A stretch of DNA of 64,000 nt, from the NCBI RefSeq assembly GCF_040412425.1, contig NC_089782.1, positions 25,175,122-25,239,121 of the forward strand. The letters are read 5' to 3'. How positions within the stretch are numbered: the stretch's first letter is position 1; each line of letters opens with the position of its first letter. Below are positions 25,928 through 35,955 of this stretch, in pieces. This DNA comes from Macrobrachium rosenbergii (Eukaryota > Arthropoda > Malacostraca > Decapoda > Palaemonidae). The translations under genes and the position numbers were made by a program. The notes under the pieces are model-generated. The model ran no database searches. It had not been told where the DNA came from and saw nothing but the letters and a program-made list of their open reading frames with translations.

Positions 25928-26194
25928 TTAAGTATACCTTAGTTTGAACCAGACCACTGAGCTGATTACAGCTCCTAGGGCTGGGGCTCCGAAGCGACTA
26001 GACTTATTTTACATGGCTAAGAACCACTGGTTATTTAGCAACGGGATCACAGCTTATTGTAACTGAACCATTATAGCGAGGAATGAATTTATCACCAGAA
26101 ATAAATTCCTCTAACTCTTCATCAGCCGGCCGGGGAATTGAACTCCGGCCCATCAAGTGACAGTCCGCAGCTCTACCGACTAACCCAACAAAGA
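25928..26194 (-). mobile_element. tRNA-derived SINE
   Basis: On the minus strand the element begins with a tRNA-like head: a box A-like ttagtcggtagagctgcgg, then a box B-like ggagttcaattcccc. A unique body follows, and the end is ctcagtggtctggttcaaac and aaggtatactta. A 7-bp duplication, cagtcag, flanks it (25921-25927 and 26195-26201). The 3' tail resembles the end of the LINE at 50990-51040. Confidence 0.75.
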
Positions 26195-27104
26195 CAGTCA
26201 GGAGAAGAAAAACACATCACCTACGAAATGAGAAAGAGACATGGTGGTGGAGTGGAGCTGAATGGAGACATTCAGAGGTTCATTGAAAAACAGAAGAGAG
26301 CCATCAAGCACTGGCAGAAGACTACGGGGAGAAGAGGGAGGCCCAGAGACACAGAAAGACCAGAGGGAGATATGGGAAGAATTTAACTCAGGAGTATCCT
26401 TAGTCCGTATTTGGCTGAAGGGCAAGGTACATAAGGTGATGGTAAAACATTCAAGTTATACAGACTAGAAGTGGCACACTGAAGAATATAGATTGTGGCC
26501 ATGTCCACTCGAGTATGTTTTATCTTACTTAAGGGGCCAAATATCTGCTGGGTATTTTGAAACCAGCATCTATTAAAGTAGACAAGGAGAGACAGCATTT
26601 GGTACCAAACTTGAGTGACTAGTTTCTAGAGAGGACATAGGTTGCCTTGTGGCCTACAATTTCTTAACCGACAGAAATTTAATTGACATGGATCTGATCT
26701 TGTTTATCCTCCTTTGGACAAGGCAAACAATTACGGCATATGCTAAGAATGAGGAAATTATTCCTCTGTTGATGTGAATTCCCAGGTTGTCATATAATGC
26801 AAATATCCACTGAACACGACTCATGAGGTTGTCATATAGAAGGGCAAGATGAATCATTCAAAGAAACCTTGAACCCTAATTCTTTGAGTGGGTGATCAGT
26901 TGCATATGGTAACCAGACTGTACTATACTGACTAAAGAGGGAGATGGAGTATTGGGATACATCCCTAACCTAAGGAGATGCAACTTGCCAAGTAGAACAA
27001 GACCTTTTTGGTGAATTCTTCGCTGTTCATATGTACTGTAGTGATGAGAAATTGAAGACAGATGTCTTGTACTTAGGTCAAAAAATGTTTAAATAGTATT
27101 CAAC

Positions 27105-27110
27105 TTTATT
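27105..27110 (-). terminator. Candidate SPRTN polyadenylation signal (AATAAA)
   Basis: A minus-strand AATAAA lies about 120 nt beyond the SPRTN stop codon, followed by a T-rich stretch. The position fits a short 3' UTR. Cleavage was not shown. Confidence 0.5.
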
Positions 27111-27229
27111 TTTACAATATAAAAAAACTTAATAGATACGTAACATACCCAGATCTTGCATGTTCATCCTAACATCAGTCATTAAACCAAAATTTTTATA
27201 ATTTGTCGTCGTTTACTAAAAGCCATTAG

Positions 27230-28272
27230 TTAAAAATGCGAATCTAAATGTTCATTGATTTGCGCTTGTGTAAAAGGATTGCCACACACGGGGCAAGGGA
27301 AAGTTTCTTCTCCCCCATTACTCTGAATTTGCACTGTTGCAGATGAGGCTGCTTGGTCATTCTTACTACTAGTAAAGAGATCACCACTGTCATCACTTGA
27401 AACTGATATCGTATCTAATTCCCTTCTGCTGTCATCATTAGCAACATTTCCCTTAGGACAACTTGTATTCCACTCATCAATGTCGTCATCATCGTCAAAA
27501 TCTCCAATACAATCACTTATGTGTTTATCAAGTACAGCTTCTGGAATTTCTTTACTGCAGACTGGACATTTTCCAATTGGGTTTTTAACTTGTGATCTAA
27601 GACTGTCGTTTGATTTTTTTGAAATAGTTGCATTGTCTTTTCTACTACCAGACGCTGATGATGAACTGGATAGTGAGAGCAGGCGAGACACTCCGCTTCC
27701 TCCTCCCAAGGCATAGCCTTGCCCTTGAAAAACTGTTGTCTGTGTGGGTGGGTTTGCATTTTCTGTCTCACTCTGTGTTTTACTTACTGTTTTTCCTTTC
27801 ACTGTAACAGTTTTAGAACCTCCACCAGTCCGTACAGCCAAACCTGACCCTGGGTGAGATGAACCCCTGTTTACATTACTACCACTTCCTGTGCTGTTAT
27901 TGGACACCCCAGAACCAACACGAGGTTTCTTCTTCATTGGAGAATTTTTACCACTAAATCCGTGAACCCTGGAGTGGCTGGCATTATTTACATTGACTTG
28001 TTTTACAGCTCCTGTACCAGTTCTTCCATAGCCATGTACATTGCTCATTTTATCGGTCCCAGCATTTCCTCCAGTCTTATTAACTGCCAAATTACCTAGA
28101 TTTGATGGCTTTCCACTATAACCTGGAATATTTTCCTTCATTGGAGGGCTAAATTCATCTGTCGACCTTTTATTTATTGTGGAAGAGCCTAAGCCATCTG
28201 TTAAAGACTTTCCATTTCCTTGAAAGCTTCCAAAGTACTTTCGGATGTCGCTATTATTAGCTGTTTCTTTAT
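27230..28272 (-). CDS. SPRTN: SPRTN last coding exon (disordered tail, SHP box, two zinc fingers)
   Basis: This single 1043-nt exon encodes residues ~266-612: a low-complexity Gly/Ser/Asn-rich tail with short linear motifs. In order they are a PIP-like NSDIRKYF, a basic KKKPRVG, the SHP box FQGQGYALGG, the UBZ4 finger CPVCSKEIPEAVLDKHISDC, an acidic DDDDDIDEW patch, and a terminal CPVCGNPFTQAQINEHLDSH finger two residues before the TAA stop. The ORF is intact. Confidence 0.93.
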
Positions 28273-31200
28273 CTGCAAGATGTAAAAAAAAACATGCTGC
28301 ATTTACATAAAAAATGAATTACATTTACAAATGATACCATGTTTAAATTCTACATATATCTGAGAAACATATGTGAAAATAGATGAGAAATTACAAAATG
28401 CTAGATTTTAAATTATTGTGTAAAGTTAATAAATGGAATGAAAAAATTTTTTTAATTAGCAAGGCTAGGGATAAACTGACTTGCATCTAGGACAATGAGT
28501 GACATTGCTTGCCAAGACAGTAAATAAAACCTTTAATCCAAATGTAAATAAATTAGTGGGGATGTCATTACTGAAGAAATGAAACCCTCTGTCATTCACC
28601 AAAACATACTGATACACTTCTACTCACAGGTCAAAGCTGAAACAGATGTTATAAAATTTTTAACTGCTTATGTTGGACATAATAAAATTTAATTAGCCAA
28701 ACTACTCAACATGGATCCTTATGCTGGCATTTAGCACCAGTTTATCTTTACAGTACCTAAAGTACTATGTCTAAAATAATTCGTCATGGACATGTCTGCC
28801 CTTTGTCTACTTCTGCCTATACAAATCAAGGCTTGAATACTAACCTTCATACATAGCATAATCCACAAAGGTAATTGCTATTGAAATTCCTAAGGCTTGC
28901 CCAAAAACTTTGGTCTTAGGGCCAGCCCTATGAAATTAGTGTTTTAACTTAAGAATAATAATGAGTTATCTGGGAAATAATTATAATGGCTGTTGCACTT
29001 GTGCTGTTATCCCCCAATACTGCAGGCAAACAACTAGTAATGCTTGATGGAGGCCTTCATTCGTATAACTTACGAAACGTACAAGAAACTTTTCTGGACG
29101 CTGTATCTTTAGGGCTTGGAGGAATTCTAAAATCACTGAAAATTAAAAAATTTTTGCAGCAAATTTTATATTACTTTTTTTACCACATCCTTGACAGTTT
29201 TGCAATAAAAAAAGGGGATTATTAGGCAATGAGAACTGAATTGTTTTACTGAAATAAATGGCAATGATCACAATAAATGAACAAGGTAATATAAAGACAA
29301 AAAAAGGCCACAAAGCAGAGGAATTACAACTGCACTATGTAGTAACAATTACAAAGGCCTGTAAATTTCTTGGCATGAGAGCTATTTGCTATTTCGCTCC
29401 TTCATTGGGGTGGCAAAATGCAGATTTCAAATAAGAAACTAGAAATCTAAAACCAGCCTCTAAACCTTCACCATTAAAGGGTAATGTAATAGCGTTTAAC
29501 TCGTTTTATTTGCAATTCAACACGGAAAGTTTAAATCTTTCAGAAACTGCCAAAGGAATATTCACTTCTGCTAAAATGTAAACTACACAAGAGTAATGTA
29601 CTTACCAGCAATTACCCCATTCCTTTTTTTCTTAATTCCATATCCCTCAGGCTCTTGAATCTTGGTATATGTTCCACCACACGACTGTTGATGCTGCTGC
29701 CACCATGGATCTCTAGGTCCTGGAGGTCGGTTCATAGCCCGTTTCACCAGCCCAAAGTATGGTCTTCTTTGTCGACATGGTCCATTACACTGCCAAATGT
29801 GCTGGCGATACACATCCACTTCATCGTGGAATGAGTGATAAACCTGGAGCAATAATGCATTGCATTTAAATATCCAAAATGTTAAAAATGACTATCATGA
29901 CCTAAATTGCCAATGTAGCTGTTTTCACAGATTTAAAAGTAAAGAACCTGAGACATTTATAAGAGTTTTTGGCATTCTTGCAAATTAACTAAAGTAATTT
30001 TATATGTCTGATTCTTGTGCAGCACACTGTAGACAGTGGTAAAGGTTCTGCCAAGTCCTTCAACCAAAGCTTCATTGATTTCTGAATTTTACTTTTATTT
30101 CAAAATCTCTGGCATCTTCACACTTGGCCATCCAAGTCCTGTAATAGACCTTGATCCATTTCCATTTCTCATTTATGAACAATAATAATAATAATAACCA
30201 ACATATCACCAGAATATGCTACATTAGACATTTGATAGCATATAAGAAGCCAAGCATTTCTAATGAATCTCCATTGCAGGACTGAATTTTCAAGAATATA
30301 TCTTTTGGGTACACAATCATTAGAATAGTTCCTTGACCTTTTTATACCTAATTCACAGCACTTATTACAGTCTCCTCATAGTACAAAACTGTTTACAAAA
30401 CAGACTTAGTTTTTAAACAAACCCATTAGTCATAATTACCCAATTCCATGTAAAATAGACCTAGTTATACTGACTTGAAGAGTTGACATGACACCTTCCA
30501 TATCCAGCCCATAGTCCACTGTCCACCTGAAACAACTTTCATTCTTCTGTGCTAACCCTTATCTGAAGGGAATGGGGGGGAGGGGGAGTCCACTGAAGAT
30601 TATACTTGATAGGTTGATATAAAAATGTATTGTTTGAAAAAGGTTACATAAAAACCCATTAAAGGTAATCTAATCATTATTAGCCTGAATTGCTAAACAT
30701 CCAATTCCCATAGACAGTGGAGCCAACAATTTTAGAAACCTAGTACCTTCTATACGTAAAGGATGGATGCAATAGGAGATTTACTCCCCAGATGGTACAT
30801 GCACCAAGCACTCGAGGCATAAAGTTGGTATTCAAGTCAACAAATTTGGTAAAAAGCAGAGAAGAGGTGGTGGACACTTGAATACTGAGGGCAATGCTCT
30901 TGAGCTGGGTGACTGCCTCTTGAAAATCCTCAACTTGAGTTGAGTGACCACCTCTTGAAAAACCTCCTAACTTGAGTTGGGTGTCAGCCGCTCAAAAACC
31001 TCTAACTTGAGTTGGGTGACAGCCTCTTGAAAAACCTTCTAACTATGAGACACCCAGATACCATGGAAACCACCATGACAGAGAAGTCATGAGAGAGTTT
31101 AATTCTAGCAATTCAAGACAGAAACAACTGGCCAATTCATAATTAACCACACTCTTTGCAAACAGTTCTAAGTCACCCCTATTGATAGTTCATAAAAGAA

Positions 31201-34200
31201 AAATCTTACTGGGCTTCTCACCTCTCACTTGACTGGCCTGGGAGGCTGGTAAACATTCTGCCATGCTGAACTCCATCTTGAAGAATTTGGGAAGGAAGGA
31301 AGGCTGTCTGATATGATTATGGGTTCGTAAAAACCTGTTTTATTGTAACATCATTTGTGCTTACAGACCCAGTCATTACAATTAGTGTGCATCACAATTT
31401 GGGAGGGAGGACATTGATGAAAAACCACTGAAGGGAAGAATTTGGCAAGGTGCAATACCAATCCTTCTGGTGAAGGTAGCTTTTGAAGAAATGGATTTGA
31501 AATAAATGATACCATCTTAAAGTAGCACACACCTCAACCACAACCATGAAGGTGAGTACACCAAGAAACACATGCCTCCAGTGCATCAAAAACCTGAGGG
31601 CTGAGGGCATGATGATGCTGTGACTGATGAGGATGACAGTCCTAGGTCCTCTCAATTTTTATTTCCCTATTATTTTTCTTTTTATTTTACAATCTTCATC
31701 CTTTCTTAATGAGTTTCACTGTCTCTTTCCTTATTTGTCCTTTCCATTCTCCCTTCGGAAATACCAAATTACAACACTGGTAACAAATGAAAATAAAAGT
31801 AAAATTAGAGATGACAAGAATTTAGCAAAAACTTGGATTTGTTCGCAAGACATAGTAAAGGAGATGAGACAAGGGGCTTTGCATAGAAAGTCTTACCTAC
31901 CCTTTTCTCTTTAACTAGAATGATGAGCTCTTGGTCTCTAAACTTAAACTAACAGTGATACATCTTTTAGAGAAATATACAGTAATTGTTACATTCATGA
32001 ACATATTAACCTTACAATCTAAAGGAAATTAAGTCAGTGCACAAAAGAAATAATTCCATTACTAACCGATATTTTAGTTCCAGCTACTCCATTTATTCTA
32101 TACATGTGCTTGTGAAACTCAGGGCCATGACCATCACGATCTCTGTTGTTGGCAGTGACAAACAAATATGCATGGATCATTTCGTGCTGAAACAAAAAAT
32201 TTCTGATTAGCAGAAACAAATTCTGACACAAATTTGTTATGAACAAATACAAATAATATGATTACTCCTCTACAAAATTTACAATATGCACAATTTTCTA
32301 ATACCTGGTCCTAAGGCCTTGTATTCATGAGTTACTACAATATTTTTATTTTTTTTTTAATCATGAGTTACTACCCTATTTTTATGTTTTTTAATAAGTT
32401 TTCTCAATTGCATTCAATTACTGTGTTATTTTTTATCTCTTGTTTCTTTCTAACTCACCTAGATTTATTTCCTTTACTTTTAATAAAAATGTGCACTTAC
32501 AAATTAGGAGCACTTACAAATTAGGAAAATTAGTTTTGAATTACTGTTATTTCTAAACATTTACCATTTACTAAAAGAAAAAGTAGTGTCTCACAAGTTG
32601 GTTTTTGCTTTAATTTTATATTTATGATCTGCGAATAATTATATTTTAATGAATACCAAGGAATACTGAAAGGCAAATCAAATTATAAAGCAGAATTATA
32701 AGGATGAGATCTGTAGAGCAGAACTGAGCAACAGAACAGCGTGAACAATTATGATTAGTAGAGTACAGATACAAAGGGAAAAGGACGAGGCAGAAAAATG
32801 TGCTTTGAGTATATGTGTACCAGGGCTTACGACCAAGTAACAGCTTAAGACCTTTGGCAAGCTCACCTTTGCTGCCCCAAAAGTTTAAAACAGATTGTCA
32901 TTTTCTTACGATCAAGGGGTGGGAGTGGAGGTTGAGAAGTGGATTATAGTAATAGTAGGGACAATGATGGATAAAAGTAGGGGCAAAATGATGCATTCAT
33001 TCATAATTGTTCTTCCTTGCTTTATGGTTATAGACTGGCTAGACAGAAGCAATATTTAAATCAAGAGGGTCTATCCAGTTCTTAATCATACGAAAAAGAC
33101 AATGTAAGTGAACGCATGGTAATTGGGTCATGTTATGTGGTACATCATATGAAAACACTCAGGTACTGTAGGTCAAAACGGATTTCAAAATACATTTTAT
33201 ATTCCATAAATACAAAACTTTTTCACTCACATTTCAACTGCCAGTAAAATAAAATGCTAATAGATAATGTATGTCCCACAACTAGTTAGCACCAAATGTG
33301 GCTTTGTCTTTTTGATGCATATTTCCATACTTTTACTTTACCTCATAATTAGGTCTATCAGTTCCTGATGCCCTGACCCCAGATAGCAACATTAGCATAG
33401 ACTGAACAGGCTAGTTAACCACTGAATTTTAGGATCATGACCATGTAGATACCCAGATACAGGACTGGAGCAGCAGCAACCAGACAAACCAGCTGAGCAT
33501 ATAGAAGCCTGGGTTGCAAGGCAGTGACTTATCTATGGACTCTTCACAGACCAATCAAATGGGCCAAGCAATACACCTGGACATGCTAGTGGGCCTTTGG
33601 CCAACAGTTTATTGGCAAATAAGTCTTGGGCTCTTGCAAAAAGATCTTCCACCTTTGTTCTTTTTCTCCCTCTTCCCTTGAGATTTCTTCTTCAACAAGA
33701 AGCCTACTAGAACTCTTCTCTTGAGGTTTCTTTTTCAACAGGAAGCCTCCTACAAGAAACCACTGACTAGATCAACTGCTACACCAAGGAGACACCAGTC
33801 CTTTTTCAGCGAGGTAAAGATGGATGTTTCTGGCCAAGTCACCTGCCAATAGAGGTAGGAGAAAATGAGACCAGTGCTTCCCATTAACTTCTCTTCTGCC
33901 AGTGGACTGCCAGCGGACAGTCCCCCAATTGTAGTTTTAAATAATGTCCATATAGATCTCCAACAGTGGCTGAATTCATGACACCTCGTAGTAGGGATAC
34001 CACTGGTCTCTTTCACCAGAGGCCTTACCGTTCACAGTGACAACTCAAAGACAGCGGCTTACTTGGAGAATTGGAATGGGGATTTCAAGGTAGGAAATCC
34101 TTTGTTCCCTAGCAGTTGAGATGTATCATCAAAATCCATTACAGGGTACTTTACTTTAGCCTTATTTGCATCTCCTTCTTCAGTGGAGTATCTGGAGAAC

Positions 34201-35883
34201 TGTAGGCATATGCAACAAAACTTTTAAGAATACTGTTTTTGGGCATAAATTTATCAAATTAATTTTTTGTAAAAAATTATATTTTCAAGAGCTTAAGGGT
34301 TTTTCGTATTAACCCAACATTCATGTAACAAGTGCCCTCCTCCCGACCCCACTGATTCTTGACACTTACAGTCCACACTACATGAAAAGTGAAGCAACTG
34401 ACTGTTAGGGAACTACGACTCAATGTAAATGGCTACAAACCTCTTGTATGTTAGGCAAAACACTGCATTGTCAGTGGCCTTCAAAGCCTATGAATGTGGA
34501 TTATATGACTGATTGGTTTAAATAAAAAAAATTTTGTCAAAAAATACAAATAATCTTGTAAGCTGGTACAATTAACAATTTGACAAACAGATTTTGATCA
34601 CACTCACCAACAAAGTTTCAACTAAATCTTTTCGAGGACGAAGTTTCAGCAAGGGCAAGGACAATCGTACTGAGCAAAGGCCTCCTCGACCTTCGTAACA
34701 ACACACTCCTGCACATCTGTAAGAATGTACAGTCACTCAAAAATGTTTTGCAACATGTTCCAGAAGTTTTCGTTCACCTAACAGTAATTTGTTCTTTTGA
34801 TATTTACGAGGAAATGTAATTTTCTTATTCGACTTTGGTTATTAATCATACAGTTAACAATATAAAAAAGAATGGCGAGTGAATAAAAAAGAATGGCGAG
34901 TGAAAAATTCATATTACGAAAAATGACGAAACATTTTGAAAAATTTCACTTCAGATGATTGGGCAAAAGAGTCAAAGAGGAAACTATATTTCGAATTCAG
35001 ATAAAAGCTTATTGACTAATAAAATAATGTTGAATAATCATCAACGAAATTATATTTAAATAAAGAAAGAAAGAATTCAACCACTGTTGTTGTCAAAAAC
35101 AAAAACAAAAATCTCATAACGCTGTATGTTATCGCAGACTCCACATTCCGGCAGGAAAGTTAAACTAAACTGTCTCATCACTTGCACCGATAAGATGGGC
35201 AACAGGCTCAACTGCACCACAATCATTAGCTTGCATAAGACTAATGTCTCTATTGTAGATATTGCTCGGCAGCTTAGTGTAAATAAAACAACCATGTATA
35301 GAGGGATAAAACAACAGAGAGAACGAGGAAATATGATAAATTCATTGTAAAAAGTGGAGGACGGCCCCATTGTTGCACTACTGTTAAAGATCATCATAGG
35401 ATGATCACTGAAGGAGCTCTGCCTAACTCCCCTGACAACCAGTGTTGCTATAAAGAGAGAACATTACGCTTTCCCTTCAAGTTGCGGCTCAAACCATCCG
35501 TAACAGGCTACATGAGACCAATATATTATTTCATCATACTCCTGCCAAAAAACACTTCATATCAGCGAAACACAAAGAATAGAGGCTAGTAGGGTTTGGC
35601 GTTATAATAGAATCCAGTTGCCGATGATTTCTGCAAGAGTCATCATGATGAGGGGAGACATTCTCCACTGATGAGCATGGTAGTCTTCTTCACTGCTGGC
35701 ATTTAGCATTAACTAAATTAATGTTGAACATCTTTCTAATTTTTAATTCTTTAGAAACTTAGATAATAAGAAATACAAAAATAGGGTGTTATATATATAT
35801 ATTCAGTTAACTTTCATAAAAGGCATCAAAATGATAGGGCCTAAGTAGCAACAAAGAAATGAGAAATTACACACTTATAACTA

Positions 35884-35955
<72 letters not shown>

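Larger units (their letters stand above)
18475..27104. other. PEX14-SPRTN intergenic region (convergent genes)
   Basis: This 8.6-kb stretch contains the PEX14 3' UTR, whose end I could not fix because many AATAAA-like sites occur. It also contains a LINE fragment near 19600-19960 and two repeats described separately (23655-24023 and 25928-26194). The remaining sequence is AT-rich with short chance frames, and no host gene was recognised. Confidence 0.5.

Noticed and set aside
27480..27771. Open frames on + and in another minus frame across the SPRTN last exon
   Set aside because: Shadows of the SPRTN frame, which carries the SHP box and UBZ motifs.
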